Below are positions 1 through 9,232 of a stretch of DNA of 64,000 nt, piece after piece. The DNA comes from Tessaracoccus sp. OH4464_COT-324 (GTDB lineage Bacteria; Actinomycetota; Actinomycetes; Propionibacteriales; Propionibacteriaceae). Position 1 is the stretch's first letter; every line of letters begins with the position of its first letter. The translations under genes were made by a program, and so were the position numbers. The stretch is from positions 346,708 through 410,707 of the forward strand of contig NZ_RQYZ01000001.1 in NCBI RefSeq assembly GCF_003932855.1, given 5' to 3'. The notes under the pieces are model-generated. The model saw only the letters and a program-made list of their open reading frames with translations, did not search any database and was not told the DNA's origin.

Positions 1-675
1 CGAAGCACCGCCGTGCCGAGCGACATCGCCGCGGTGCGCGAGGGCCGCGCGGGTGTACAGGATGAGGGTTCCCAACTCGTCGCCCTGGCCCTGGCACGGG
101 CAGACGCCCCGTCGGGCCCGTGGCTGGACATGTGCGCCGGGCCCGGCGGGAAATCCGCTCTCCTGGCGGGCCTGGCCCGCCGAGCGGGCGAGCGGTTGAT
201 CGCCAGCGAGCTACAGGAACATCGCGCACATCTGGTGGCGCAGGCGCTGGCGTGCTACGGGCACAGTGACGTCATCGTCGCCGACGGAAGGACGCCGCCG
301 TGGCGGCCCGCCAGCTTTGCTCGGGTGCTCGCCGACGTTCCCTGCACCGGTCTGGGCGCGCTCCGTCGCCGCCCCGAGGCCCGCTGGCGCCGGCAACCGG
401 ATGATCTGGCGAGCCTGGTGTCCGTGCAGCGCCAGCTGTTGCGCACCGCGATTGCGGCCGCGGTGCCCGGTGGGGTGGTGGCCTATGTCACCTGCTCGCC
501 GCTGCGCGCGGAGACCCGCGCCGTCGTCGAGAGCTGCCTGGCGGACGTCGAGGTGCTAAACGCACCCGCGTTGCTGCCCGAGGTACCCGATTGCGCGGTG
601 GGCAACTACGTGCAGCTGTGGCCGCACCGGCACGAAACCGATGCCATGTTCTTGGCTTTGCTGCGACGGCGCTAG
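1..675 (+). CDS. rsmB: 16S rRNA (cytosine-5) methyltransferase RsmB, C-terminal part
   Basis: The gene begins before the window; 224 codons are visible. The fragment is the Rossmann-fold RNA m5C methyltransferase domain. The SAM loop CAGPGGKS lies near residues 45-52, the PC motif (DVPCTGLG) holds one conserved cysteine, and VTCSPL holds the second, catalytic one. The family methylates C967 of 16S rRNA. The N-terminal NusB-like domain would lie upstream, out of view. The stop TAG at 673-675 forms the first bases of the -10-like hexamer of the next gene, rpe. The rsmB-rpe order is common in actinobacteria. An RsmB/RsmF-type relative is the only alternative; the context favours RsmB. Confidence 0.9.
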   Translation, partial: RSTAVPSDIAAVREGRAGVQDEGSQLVALALARADAPSGPWLDMCAGPGGKSALLAGLARRAGERLIASELQEHRAHLVAQALACYGHSDVIVADGRTPPWRPASFARVLADVPCTGLGALRRRPEARWRRQPDDLASLVSVQRQLLRTAIAAAVPGGVVAYVTCSPLRAETRAVVESCLADVEVLNAPALLPEVPDCAVGNYVQLWPHRHETDAMFLALLRRR

Positions 676-678
676 GCT
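673..678 (+). promoter_or_regulatory. -10 hexamer for leaderless rpe
   Basis: TAGGCT lies 6 bases before the rpe ATG, with no Shine-Dalgarno sequence between them. This is the leaderless layout seen at many other genes in the window. No clear -35 is visible. Confidence 0.45.
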
Positions 679-684
679 TTCCCC

Positions 685-1335
685 ATGCGAATCACGCCCA
701 GCATCCTGAACGCCGATCTAGCCGATCTGGCACGTGAAGTTGACCGTATTGCCAACGCCGATTTGGTGCACGTGGATGTAATGGACGGGCATTTCGTACC
801 CAACTTGACCATCGGATTGCCGGTGGTTGAGTCGTTGATGAAGCACACCCAGCTGCCCATCGACATGCACCTGATGATCGAGAACCCTGACCGCTGGGCG
901 CCCGCATACGCCGAGGCGGGGGCGCACTCGGTGACCTTCCACGTCGAGGCAGCGAAGGCTCCGGTGCGGCTGGCCCGCGAGCTGCGTCGCCTGGGCGCCC
1001 GGGCCAGCGCCGCGCTCAACCCCGCGACTCCCGTGGAGATGGTCGCCGACCTACTCGGCGAGGTGGACATGGTGCTGCTGATGACCGTGGAGCCCGGTTT
1101 CGGGGGGCAAAAGTTCCTCGACCTCGTGCTACCGAAGATCCGCAGAGTCCGGGAAATGATCGGCTCGCGCGACATCTGGTTGCAGGTCGACGGCGGCGTC
1201 AGCAAAGAGACGATCGAGCGCTGCGCGGAGGCCGGGGCCGACGTGTTCGTCGCCGGGTCGGCCGTCTACGAGGCGGAGAATCCCGCCGTGATGGTCGAAG
1301 AACTACGCGAGCTGGCCAGGTCGTGTTCCCACTGA
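685..1335 (+). CDS. rpe: Ribulose-phosphate 3-epimerase
   Basis: This 216-residue protein has normal length for the family. It interconverts ribulose-5-phosphate and xylulose-5-phosphate in the pentose phosphate pathway as a cytosolic TIM barrel. Visible motifs are the N-terminal PSILNAD, the metal and base region [12 protein letters not shown] with the catalytic Asp34, DMHLMI with a metal His, and QVDGGV with the second catalytic Asp near residue 174. It follows rsmB by 9 bases but has its own candidate leaderless promoter, so it may be transcribed independently. The assignment is secure. Confidence 0.96.
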   Translation: MRITPSILNADLADLAREVDRIANADLVHVDVMDGHFVPNLTIGLPVVESLMKHTQLPIDMHLMIENPDRWAPAYAEAGAHSVTFHVEAAKAPVRLARELRRLGARASAALNPATPVEMVADLLGEVDMVLLMTVEPGFGGQKFLDLVLPKIRRVREMIGSRDIWLQVDGGVSKETIERCAEAGADVFVAGSAVYEAENPAVMVEELRELARSCSH

Positions 1336-1399
1336 GCGTCGGGTCCGCGGTGCGGAAGACGCGGGAACGCCAAGGCCGGCGTGACACCCGAAAGGGATT

Positions 1400-2236
1400 C
1401 TAAGAGCGTCCGCCGTGCCGGCGCAGGTAGCGCTCGAACTCGGCGGCTATCCGGTCGCCGGAGAGTTCTTCGACGACTTCCTTGTCCCGCACCGCCTCCA
1501 GGGCCTCGATGTACTGTGAGATCTCCGGATCGGACTGGGCGAGGTCGTTGACTGCGCTCTCCCAAGCTCTGGCTTGCTCGCCGAGATCACCGCGATCGAT
1601 GCTGATGCCCAGCGCTCCCTCAAGCTTGTCGAGTAGATGCACCTGGGCCTTGGCGTTCGGAGGGTTCGCGACGTAATGGGGGACCGAAACCCACAGCGAT
1701 GCCGTCGGCAACCCGTGCTGAGCGAACGCTTGGGAGAGGACACCGACTATGCCGGTCGGCCCGGTGTAGGTGGAACGCTGAAAGCCGAAGCGTTCCTTCA
1801 GCTCCTCGCTGGCGGCGTAGAGACCAGTCGGCAGCGGCCGGGTGTGCGGTATGTCGGAGAGCATCGCCCCCAAGGCGAGCACGATAGTAGGGCGCAAGGC
1901 CGTCACCCGCTCCACCAGCGTCCGGCAGAAACTGCGCCACTTGAGGTTTGGCTCCGGTCCGAACACCACGATGATGTCTCGCTCGGGGTGAGCGAGCCGT
2001 CGGAAACGGATGGAGGGCCATTCGATCCAGGCTCCGTCGGCTTCGCGTCGAATGTGTGGCCGAGTGGCTTGGAAATCGAAATAGGTTTCGTCGTCGACCG
2101 GCTCCAACTCGGACCCCGGGTAGGCGTCGAGCAACAGCCGCATGACGTCGCTGGCGGCTTCTCCGGCATCGTTCCAGCCGCTGAAGGCGATGAGGACCAC
2201 CGGGTCGCGGAGGTCTGAGGCCGGTTCAAACTGCAT
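1400..2236 (-). CDS. PAC2 family protein (proteasome assembly chaperone-like)
   Basis: This 278-residue cytosolic protein has the PAC2 signature, including the N-terminal LIAFSGWNDAGEAA and a central region on interval and version (TGPTGIVGVL). Actinobacterial PAC2 proteins resemble eukaryotic proteasome assembly chaperones, but their role in bacteria is unproven. The gene lies divergent to metH, the same neighbour as in Mycobacterium (Rv2125/metH, from memory), and about 5.5 kb from prcBA. The ATG at 2236 is chosen because a TAGGCT hexamer lies 6 bases upstream with no SD site. Family call firm, function open. Confidence 0.85.
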   Translation of the reverse strand: MQFEPASDLRDPVVLIAFSGWNDAGEAASDVMRLLLDAYPGSELEPVDDETYFDFQATRPHIRREADGAWIEWPSIRFRRLAHPERDIIVVFGPEPNLKWRSFCRTLVERVTALRPTIVLALGAMLSDIPHTRPLPTGLYAASEELKERFGFQRSTYTGPTGIVGVLSQAFAQHGLPTASLWVSVPHYVANPPNAKAQVHLLDKLEGALGISIDRGDLGEQARAWESAVNDLAQSDPEISQYIEALEAVRDKEVVEELSGDRIAAEFERYLRRHGGRS

Positions 2237-2242
2237 TGTGCC

Positions 2243-2248
2243 AGCCTA
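2243..2248 (-). promoter_or_regulatory. -10 hexamer for leaderless PAC2 gene
   Basis: TAGGCT on the minus strand, 6 bases before the PAC2 ATG. The upstream gap contains no SD sequence. Confidence 0.45.
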
Positions 2249-2298
2249 GCGCGCGCCGCGACCACGCTTCAGGTTTAGGGCCATCGACCTGGCCCGGC

Positions 2299-2304
2299 TA
2301 ATGT
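2299..2304 (+). promoter_or_regulatory. -10 hexamer that fixes the metH start
   Basis: TAATGT is followed by 6 bases and then ATG at 2311. A GTG at 2305 touches the hexamer and could not be transcribed from it, so the ATG is preferred as start. Confidence 0.45.
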
Positions 2305-2310
2305 GTGGCC

Positions 2311-5300
2311 ATGCGGAAACGACTGGGCGATGTTCTTGGCCGTCGCGTCCTGGTAGCCGACGGGGCGATGGGCACGATGCTTCAGTCGTTCACTGAGCTG
2401 CGCGTCGATTCGGACTTTCAAGGCCTCGAAGGATGCAACGAAATCCTGAACGTCACCCGCCCGGATGTTGTGCGGGAGATCCATCGCGCCTACCTGGCCG
2501 CGGGCGCGGACTGCATCGAGACGAACACCTTCGGCGTTAACCTAGCGGCTCTCACCGAGTACGGCGTCGCGCATCGACTGGAGGAACTGGCTGAGGCAGG
2601 CGCCAGGATCGCGCGCGGCGCGGCGGACGAGTTCACGGACAAGCCGCGCTATGTGCTGGGCGCCATCGGGCCGGGTACCAAGCTCCCGACGCTTGGGCAC
2701 ATCGAGTTCACGGCGGTGCGGGACGCCTATCAGCGGCAAACCGCCGCTATGTTGCGCGGTGGCATTGATGGCGTGTTGATTGAAACCGTGCAGGATCTGC
2801 TGCAGGCCAAGGCCGCGGTGATCGGGGCGCGTCGCGCGTTCCAGGAAAGCGGTGTCGAACTGCCCATCATCGTGAACGTCACGGTCGAGACGACGGGAAC
2901 GATGCTGCTCGGCTCGGAGATCGGCGCCGCGCTGGTCACTCTGCAAGCGCTCGGCGTCGACGGGATCGGCTTGAACTGCGCCACCGGTCCGAACGAGATG
3001 AGCGAGCACCTTCGGGTTCTCGCCCAAAAGTTTCCCCTGGCGATTGCCGTGATGCCGAATGCGGGTCTGCCGGAGCTGACGCCCGACGGCGCCGTCTACC
3101 CACTACAGGTCGAGCCCTTCGCGGAGGCGGTTGGCTCCTTCGTGCAGCAATACGGTCTGAGCCTGGTGGGCGGATGCTGCGGAACGACGCCGGAACACAT
3201 CCGGTTGCTGGCGGAACGCCACAGCGGAGAGGAGGTGCCGCGCAGACCCGTTTTTGCGGACGATGCGGCGAGTTCGCTCTACGCCGAGGTTCCATTCAGC
3301 CAGGACGTCAGCTATCTGAGTATCGGGGAGCGGACCAACGCAAACGGTTCCAAAGCGTTTCGCGAGGCAATGTTGGAGGGCAGGCTGGACGACTGCATTG
3401 AGATCGCAAAATCGCAAGCCCGCGACGGCGCACATCTGCTGGATCTGTGCGTTGACTACGTGGGACGGGACGGGGTGCGGGACATGGCCGAGATCGCGGC
3501 CCGCCTGGCCACGCAGGTGACTCTGCCAATCATGCTCGATTCCACTGAGCCCGCTGTGCTGCGCGCCGGGCTGGAGAGGCTCGCGGGGCGGTGCGTCATC
3601 AACTCCGTAAACTTCGAAGATGGTGACGGTGATTCGAGTCGTTTCGCTCGCATTATGCCGCTTGTGCGGGAACACGGAGCTGCGGTCGTCGCCCTGACCA
3701 TTGATGAGGAGGGGCAAGCCCGGACCGCTGAATGGAAGGTGCGGGTGGCGTCGCGGCTGATAGAAAGACTCACCCAGGACTGGGGCATGGTGCTCGGCGA
3801 CATCTTTGTCGATTGCCTGACTTTCCCGATCTGCACAGGCCAGGAGGAGACCCGGCGCGACGGGATCGAAACCATTGAAGCCATCCGCGAGCTCAAGCGG
3901 CGATACCCCGGTGTGCACACCACCTTGGGGGTCTCCAACATTTCGTTCGGCCTCAACCCGGCTGCGCGTATCGTACTGAACTCGGTTTTCCTGCACGAGT
4001 GCGTTTCCGCGGGGCTGGATTCGGCGATTGTGCACTCGGCGAAGATCCTGCCGATGGATCGTATCCCTGAGGAGCAACGCCAGGTGGCACTGGATCTGAT
4101 CTACGATCGGCGCGAGCGGTACGATCCGCTCGCCAGACTTTTGGAGATGTTCGAGGGAGTGACTGCCGCCTCCGCTCGGGCCTCCCGGGCCGCGGAGTTG
4201 GCCGCGCTGCCGCTGGACGAGCGGTTGCGACGGCGGATCGTCGACGGCGAGTCCAAGGGGCTCGATAGTGATCTCGACGAGGCTCTCCGGCACAAGCCCG
4301 CGTTGGCGATCATCAACGAAGACCTGTTGGCCGGTATGAAGGTCGTTGGCGAACTGTTCGGCTCCGGCAGGATGCAGTTGCCGTTCGTGCTGCAGTCCGC
4401 AGAAACGATGAAGTCGGCGGTTGCCTACCTTGAACCGCACATGGAGCGGGCCGGCGGCACGGGAAAGGGGACTCTCGTGCTGGCCACGGTGCGCGGCGAC
4501 GTGCACGACATCGGCAAGAACCTGGTCGACATCATCGTTAGCAACAACGGCTACACCGTGATCAACATCGGTATCAAGCAGTCCATCCAGTCCATCGTCG
4601 CTGCCGCCGAGGAGCACGGCGCGGACGCGATCGGCATGTCCGGGTTGCTCGTCAAGTCGACGCTGGTGATGAAAGACAACCTCATTGAGCTGAATCGGCT
4701 GGGACTGGCCGAGAAATACCCGGTGCTGCTGGGCGGGGCGGCGCTGACCCGGACCTACGTCGAACAAGATCTCGCCGAGCTCTTCGACGGGGAGGTGCGC
4801 TACGCCAAGGACGCGTTCGAGGGATTGGCCCTGATGGATGCGGTGATGGCCGTCAAGCAGGGGATACCGGGGGCTCGGCTGCCGGAACGCAAACAACGCA
4901 GGGTAGCTCCTGGACCGCTGGTGGAGATTGCTGATCCAGGTCAGGGCGTGCGCAGCGACGTGGCGCGCGGGGTCCGGGTGCCGTCGCCCCCGTTCTGGGG
5001 AACCAGGGTCGTGAAGGGCATTCCGCTCGCGGACATCGTTTCCTGGCTGGACCAGCGTGCCACGTTCATGGGCCGATGGGGTATGAGGTCGATCAAGGAG
5101 GGCACCACCTACGAGGAGTTGGTGGAGCAGGAGGCCCTGCCCAGGCTGCGCATGTGGGTGGATCGGTTGAAGACCGAATCCTTGGGCAATTTTGGAGTGG
5201 TCTACGGCTACTTTCCCGTCCACTCCGAGGGCGAGAGCCTCATCGTCGGGGATCCGCAGGAGCCGAGCCGGGAGCTCACCAGGTTCACGTTCCCGCGGCA

Positions 5301-5778
5301 GCGCCGCGATCGCAGGCTCTGCTTGGCCGATTTCTTTCGGGATCGGGAGGAGGCGGAGCGTTCGGGCCCGGACGTGTTGCCGATCCAACTCGTCACCATG
5401 GGCTCGGAGGTGGCCAAGGCCGCGAACAAACTGTTCGAGGCGAACTCCTACCGGGACTACTTGGAACTGCACGGCCTGTCGGTGCAGCTGACCGAGGCGT
5501 TGGCCGAGTACTGGCACTGGCGGATTCGTCGAGAGCTGGGCTACGGAGCCGAGGAAGGCGCGCGAGATCAGGCCCTGGCGAAGCAGGCCTATCGGGGCTC
5601 GCGCTACTCGTTCGGTTACCCCGCTTGCCCGGAGTTGGCGGATCGGCTGAAGCTCGTGGAGCTGCTGCAACCGCACCGCATCGGGGTAGAGCTGAGCGAG
5701 GAACTGCAGTTGCATCCGGAGCAGTCCACCGACGCGATCATCCTGCACCATCCTGAAGCAAAATACTTCAGCGCCTGA
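2311..5778 (+). CDS. metH: Cobalamin-dependent methionine synthase
   Basis: This 1155-residue cytosolic enzyme transfers a methyl group from methyltetrahydrofolate to homocysteine through cobalamin. Domains in order: homocysteine-binding barrel (VADGAMGTMLQ at the start, zinc cysteines in VGGCCGTTPEH near residue 290); pterin-binding domain (SIGERTNANGSK); B12 cap and Rossmann domain with the cobalamin-histidine motif GDVHDIGKNL near residue 730; and the C-terminal AdoMet reactivation domain ending HHPEAKYF. The length is near that of other MetH proteins, with all four modules present. No B12 riboswitch fits in the short divergent region before it. It complements metX and metY elsewhere in the window. 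A GTG six bases upstream is the alternative start. Confidence 0.97.
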   Translation: MRKRLGDVLGRRVLVADGAMGTMLQSFTELRVDSDFQGLEGCNEILNVTRPDVVREIHRAYLAAGADCIETNTFGVNLAALTEYGVAHRLEELAEAGARIARGAADEFTDKPRYVLGAIGPGTKLPTLGHIEFTAVRDAYQRQTAAMLRGGIDGVLIETVQDLLQAKAAVIGARRAFQESGVELPIIVNVTVETTGTMLLGSEIGAALVTLQALGVDGIGLNCATGPNEMSEHLRVLAQKFPLAIAVMPNAGLPELTPDGAVYPLQVEPFAEAVGSFVQQYGLSLVGGCCGTTPEHIRLLAERHSGEEVPRRPVFADDAASSLYAEVPFSQDVSYLSIGERTNANGSKAFREAMLEGRLDDCIEIAKSQARDGAHLLDLCVDYVGRDGVRDMAEIAARLATQVTLPIMLDSTEPAVLRAGLERLAGRCVINSVNFEDGDGDSSRFARIMPLVREHGAAVVALTIDEEGQARTAEWKVRVASRLIERLTQDWGMVLGDIFVDCLTFPICTGQEETRRDGIETIEAIRELKRRYPGVHTTLGVSNISFGLNPAARIVLNSVFLHECVSAGLDSAIVHSAKILPMDRIPEEQRQVALDLIYDRRERYDPLARLLEMFEGVTAASARASRAAELAALPLDERLRRRIVDGESKGLDSDLDEALRHKPALAIINEDLLAGMKVVGELFGSGRMQLPFVLQSAETMKSAVAYLEPHMERAGGTGKGTLVLATVRGDVHDIGKNLVDIIVSNNGYTVINIGIKQSIQSIVAAAEEHGADAIGMSGLLVKSTLVMKDNLIELNRLGLAEKYPVLLGGAALTRTYVEQDLAELFDGEVRYAKDAFEGLALMDAVMAVKQGIPGARLPERKQRRVAPGPLVEIADPGQGVRSDVARGVRVPSPPFWGTRVVKGIPLADIVSWLDQRATFMGRWGMRSIKEGTTYEELVEQEALPRLRMWVDRLKTESLGNFGVVYGYFPVHSEGESLIVGDPQEPSRELTRFTFPRQRRDRRLCLADFFRDREEAERSGPDVLPIQLVTMGSEVAKAANKLFEANSYRDYLELHGLSVQLTEALAEYWHWRIRRELGYGAEEGARDQALAKQAYRGSRYSFGYPACPELADRLKLVELLQPHRIGVELSEELQLHPEQSTDAIILHHPEAKYFSA

Positions 5779-5817
5779 TCACCCGAACCGTGAATGCACC
5801 ATCATGATTGGAGAACC

Positions 5818-6495
5818 GTGAGCGAAACCCTGGCTGGAGTCGTCTGGGACTTCGACGGCACGCTCGTGGACACGGAGCCGTTGTGGGCGCGAGTCGAGAT
5901 CGAGATGCTCGCTGACCACGGCGTGCACTGGGGGCAGGCCGAGATGCGTCAGCTGGTGGGACAGGATGCCGTCAGCACGGTGAAGCTGATGGCGGATGCC
6001 GTCGGCAGCCCCGAGCTGTTCGACTCGCTCTACGAGCAGCTGCATCGGCGGGTCGCGGCGCAGCTGTGCGCAGGTGAACTGCCCTACCTGCCCGGGGCGC
6101 TGCGGCTGCTGGGCGAGCTCACTGAAGCCGGCGTGCGCTCGGCAATCGTCACCGCCAGCAGCGGGCTGATCATCGAAGCGGCGCGTGCCCGGCTACCGGA
6201 GAGTATTGAGTTCATCATCACGGCCGACGACGTCGCGCGCCCCAAACCGGATCCAGAGGCCTACACGCTGGCCTTCGCCAAGCTGGGGCTGAGGCCGCAC
6301 GAGGTGATCGTGCTGGAGGATTCCCTGCCGGGCATCGCGGCAGGGCTGGCTGCCGGGTCAGTGGTGTACGGAGTACCCATGATCGCCGAGCCGGAGGAGC
6401 ACCCGAGACTACACCTGTCCGACGACGGGCTTGCCACGACAGACCTAGCCAAACTGACTGCCGTCTGGCAGCGATTGAAGGAGCACAATGACTGA
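5818..6495 (+). CDS. HAD-superfamily phosphatase, phosphoglucomutase-like
   Basis: This 225-residue cytosolic hydrolase has HAD motif I (VWDFDGTLVDTEP, nucleophile Asp about residue 12), motif II Thr/Ser in IVTASS, motif III lysine in RPKPDPE, and motif IV (VLEDSLPGIAAG). It belongs to the beta-phosphoglucomutase/phosphatase subgroup; the substrate cannot be told from sequence. GTG at 5818 is favoured over ATG at 5794 because GGAG sits five bases before it. The 3' end overlaps trmI by 8 bases, so the two are probably co-transcribed. Confidence 0.85.
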   Translation: MSETLAGVVWDFDGTLVDTEPLWARVEIEMLADHGVHWGQAEMRQLVGQDAVSTVKLMADAVGSPELFDSLYEQLHRRVAAQLCAGELPYLPGALRLLGELTEAGVRSAIVTASSGLIIEAARARLPESIEFIITADDVARPKPDPEAYTLAFAKLGLRPHEVIVLEDSLPGIAAGLAAGSVVYGVPMIAEPEEHPRLHLSDDGLATTDLAKLTAVWQRLKEHND

Positions 6496-7441
6496 TCGTT
6501 CCATCCACTCGGGGCCACTACAGGTGGGCGAGCGGGTTACTCTGACCGACACCAAGGGCCGGCGAAAGTCGCTCGTGCTCAGGGAGGGGGCCGTATGGCA
6601 CACCACCAAGGGCGCCGTCGCGCACGACGACCTCATCGGCGGCCCGGAGGGCGTTGTGATTCGTTCCGCGGGCGGGATGGAATACCTAGCCTTCAGGCCC
6701 ATCATGCATGAGTACATGGTGAGCATGCCCCGCGAGGCGGCGATTATCTACCCCAAGGACGCGGCGCAGATCGTGATGTGGGCGGACATCTTCCCCGGGG
6801 CCCGGGTGCTGGAGGCGGGAGTTGGCTCCGGATCGCTCACCCTGGCGCTGCTCCGCGCGATCGGCGGGCACGGCCAGCTGTACAGCTACGAGCGGCGGCA
6901 AGAGTTTGCCGAAGTGGCCAGAAAGAATGTCGAGACCTTCCTGCGCGGCCCCCAGGAGAACTGGCGGCTGACCGTCGGTGACCTGGTGGAGAGCATCACC
7001 GACGAGCCGATCGATCGCGCGATCCTGGACATGCTGGCGCCCTGGGACTGCGTGGCTGCCGTGGCCGAGCGGCTCGTCGCGGGCGGGATACTGTGCTGCT
7101 ACGTCGCGACAACAACGCAGCTCGGCCGGGTGGCGGACACCTTGCGCGCGCACGGCGGCTTCACAGAGCCGACCATGACCGAGACGACGGTGCGCGACTG
7201 GCACGCCGAAGGCCTGGCCATCCGACCGGGTCACGGCTCAACGGGACACACCGGCTTTCTCCTGACCTCTCGGCGGCTGGCTCCTGGACAGCAGGCGCCG
7301 ATGCGCAAGCGACGCCCCGCTCCCGGTGCCTATGGGGCCGACTACGTCGGCCCGCGGCCGAAGAACGTGCCGGAAAGCCTAGGAGGAACTCCTGCGCGGC
7401 CAGCCGAAGCGGTAGATCAGTCGCCAGCCGAACAAGAATAG
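6488..7441 (+). CDS. trmI: tRNA (adenine58-N1)-methyltransferase TrmI
   Basis: This 317-residue enzyme makes m1A58 in the T-loop of tRNAs. An N-terminal beta domain (residues 1-75) precedes the SAM-binding Rossmann fold with VLEAGVGSGSLTLALLRA near residue 113 and ILDMLAPW as motif IV near residue 178. The C-terminal tail is basic and proline-rich. In mycobacteria trmI lies beside the proteasome genes, and here prcBA follows after one gene. The last 63 bases overlap the end of the convergent DUF3054 gene. Confidence 0.93.
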   Translation: MTDRSIHSGPLQVGERVTLTDTKGRRKSLVLREGAVWHTTKGAVAHDDLIGGPEGVVIRSAGGMEYLAFRPIMHEYMVSMPREAAIIYPKDAAQIVMWADIFPGARVLEAGVGSGSLTLALLRAIGGHGQLYSYERRQEFAEVARKNVETFLRGPQENWRLTVGDLVESITDEPIDRAILDMLAPWDCVAAVAERLVAGGILCCYVATTTQLGRVADTLRAHGGFTEPTMTETTVRDWHAEGLAIRPGHGSTGHTGFLLTSRRLAPGQQAPMRKRRPAPGAYGADYVGPRPKNVPESLGGTPARPAEAVDQSPAEQE

Positions 7442-7735
7442 GGCGAGGAAGCTGCTCCCGACCAGGATGAACGATAGGGGAGCGGTGCCGCCTGCCAGTA
7501 CTCTCAAGGCGACGCCGCCCAGCGAGGTCACGAGCCAGACCACCGAGCCAGCGCGGAAGCCGTAGCCTTGATCACCGAGTGCGGCTACGACTATCCAAGC
7601 CAAAACGGCGGCGACGGCGAACGGCCACAAAGCGGCTAGGATGCCTGACAGGTCGTAGCCGTGGCTGCGGCGTCCGATGGCCACGAATAGGATTACTAGC
7701 GCCATGTCAATGGCAAATGGAACCACTCGCATCAT
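7379..7735 (-). CDS. DUF3054 family membrane protein
   Basis: This 118-residue protein has four predicted membrane helices and the family landmarks FVAIGRRSHG near the N-terminus and LFGWRLIYRF near the C-terminus. Function is unknown. ATG at 7735 is chosen because a TATAGT hexamer ends 7 bases upstream; a GTG three codons earlier lies inside that spacing. The gene converges on trmI with a 63-base overlap and diverges from prcB, so its promoter region is shared with the proteasome operon. Confidence 0.8.
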   Translation of the reverse strand: MMRVVPFAIDMALVILFVAIGRRSHGYDLSGILAALWPFAVAAVLAWIVVAALGDQGYGFRAGSVVWLVTSLGGVALRVLAGGTAPLSFILVGSSFLALFLFGWRLIYRFGWPRRSSS

Positions 7736-7742
7736 GGTCGCC

Positions 7743-7748
7743 ACTATA
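7743..7748 (-). promoter_or_regulatory. -10 hexamer for the DUF3054 gene
   Basis: TATAGT on the minus strand, 7 bases before the ATG at 7735. It lies next to the AGGAGG of prcB on the other strand, so the two transcription units abut. Confidence 0.4.
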
Positions 7749-7763
7749 GGAGGGTTAGGGCCG

Positions 7764-8555
7764 ATGGAAGTATTCGGGGGCTACTCTGCCGTTGGCGGTG
7801 GCTCGTCGTTCTTTGAGTTGGTGGGCGGGTTTCCTGCTGCAAGTCGCGTGAAGGGCGCGCCCCACGGCACGACCATCCTGGCGGCAGGCTACCGCGACGG
7901 CGTGGTGATGGTCGGGGACAGGCGAGCCACCGTCGGCAATCAAATCGCGCTGCACGACGTCGAGAAAGTCTTCGGGGCTGATGAGCGGTCCATCATCGGC
8001 GTAGCGGGTGTGGCCGGTCCGGCGGTTGAGTTCGTGAAGCTGTTTCAGGTCGAGCTGGAGCATTTCGAGAAAGTTGAGGGGCTGCCGCTCAGCTTCGACG
8101 GCAAGGCCAACCGACTCAGCTCGATGCTGCGCGCCAGCCTCGCCGACGCCCTACAGGGTTTGGTGGTTCTGCCCCTGTTCATCGGCTGGGATGATGAGCA
8201 GCGACGCGGCCGCATATTCTCCTACGACGCGACGGGCGGGCGCTACGAAGAGGAGTCTTTCGCCGCCGTCGGTTCCGGCGCGTCCTACGCGAAGTCCGCG
8301 CTGAAGAAGCTGCATGATCCCGACGCGGACGAGCTGACCGCGGTCACTTGCGCGCTGCAGGCTCTGTTCGATGCGGCCGATGACGACGCCGCCACCTCAG
8401 GCTTGGATCTCACCCGCGGGATTCTGCCGGTGGTGATGCGCGCCTCCGCCGCGGGGGTGGTGCGCTGGTCGGAGGCCGGCGTCGACGAGGTTGCGCGGCG
8501 CGTAGTCGAGCAACGTTCCGTGCGTTTCGGCGGCCCGAGGGGGGCTGCGCTGTGA
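7764..8555 (+). CDS. prcB: 20S proteasome beta subunit
   Basis: This 263-residue precursor is the catalytic subunit of the bacterial 20S proteasome. Residues 1-35 form a short propeptide ending in HG, and Thr36 of GTTI is the predicted N-terminal nucleophile after self-cleavage. VMVGDRRAT carries the conserved Asp region, and the later motifs GIAG-type loop, VEFVKLFQVELEHFEK and AVGSG match mycobacterial PrcB. ATG at 7764 is preceded by AGGAGG 10 bases upstream. It overlaps prcA by 4 bases. Pup normally lies directly upstream of prcB in actinobacteria, but here the upstream gene is DUF3054 on the other strand. Confidence 0.95.
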   Translation: MEVFGGYSAVGGGSSFFELVGGFPAASRVKGAPHGTTILAAGYRDGVVMVGDRRATVGNQIALHDVEKVFGADERSIIGVAGVAGPAVEFVKLFQVELEHFEKVEGLPLSFDGKANRLSSMLRASLADALQGLVVLPLFIGWDDEQRRGRIFSYDATGGRYEEESFAAVGSGASYAKSALKKLHDPDADELTAVTCALQALFDAADDDAATSGLDLTRGILPVVMRASAAGVVRWSEAGVDEVARRVVEQRSVRFGGPRGAAL

Positions 8556-9232
8556 GCATGCCGTTCTATGTGTCGCCGGAACAGCAGATGCTGGACCGCG
8601 CGGAGTTTGCCCGAAAGGGCATCGCCCGCGGCCGCTCCGTGGCGGTGTTCAAGGCCGAGCTGGGAATCGTCGCCGTGGCCGAGAACCGCTCCACCACGCT
8701 GCACAAGGTATCCGAGATCTATGATCGCATCGCCTTCGCCGCCGCCGGGCGCTACCACGAGTTCGAGGCGCTGCGGGTGGCGGGCATCCGGCAGGCAGAC
8801 CTGCGTGGCTACGCCTACGACAGGTCCGACGTTTCGGCCAGAAATCTCGCAGGTTCGTACTCCCAGCTGCTCGGTTCTGCGTTTGCTTCGGGCAACGACA
8901 AGCCCTTCGAGGTGGACCTGATTCTCGCAGAGCTGGGCGGGGTCCCCAGCGACGACGTGCTTTATCGGATCTCCTACGACGGTGTGATCAGCGACGAGGA
9001 CCAGTTCGCCGTGGTCGGGGGCGATGCTGAGCGGATCGCGCATTCTTTCGAGACCTCCTTCACGCCGACGATGCCGCTGCCCGAGCTCCTGAAGCTGGCC
9101 GCCGGCGTGCTCAACCCGCAGCAGCCGTTGAACGCTGGGCAGCTTGAGGTGGCGCTGCTCGACCGGGAGAGCGGGCGTCGGCGCACCTTCCGCAGGGTCG
9201 CGGTTAGGCAGATCGAGGAACATCTGGCGTGA
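8552..9232 (+). CDS. prcA: 20S proteasome alpha subunit
   Basis: This 226-residue structural subunit forms the outer rings and gate of the 20S core. The N-terminal gate octapeptide region (MPFYVSPEQQML) and RAEFARKGIARGRS match actinobacterial PrcA, and ENRSTTLHKVSEIYDRIAFA is a family core. GTG at 8552 overlaps the prcB stop by 4 bases, giving translational coupling. The usual downstream ligase gene pafA is absent; the 3' end instead overlaps tyrA by 4 bases, so the proteasome and tyrosine genes form one operon. Confidence 0.95.
   Translation: MSMPFYVSPEQQMLDRAEFARKGIARGRSVAVFKAELGIVAVAENRSTTLHKVSEIYDRIAFAAAGRYHEFEALRVAGIRQADLRGYAYDRSDVSARNLAGSYSQLLGSAFASGNDKPFEVDLILAELGGVPSDDVLYRISYDGVISDEDQFAVVGGDAERIAHSFETSFTPTMPLPELLKLAAGVLNPQQPLNAGQLEVALLDRESGRRRTFRRVAVRQIEEHLA

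Noticed and set aside
3103..5751. 882-codon minus-strand frame inside metH
   Set aside because: Antisense of metH with no recognisable domain; metH motifs are continuous on the plus strand.
7442..7763. Search for a Pup gene before prcB
   Set aside because: The interval is filled by the minus-strand DUF3054 gene and no small ORF ending in GGE/GGQ is present.
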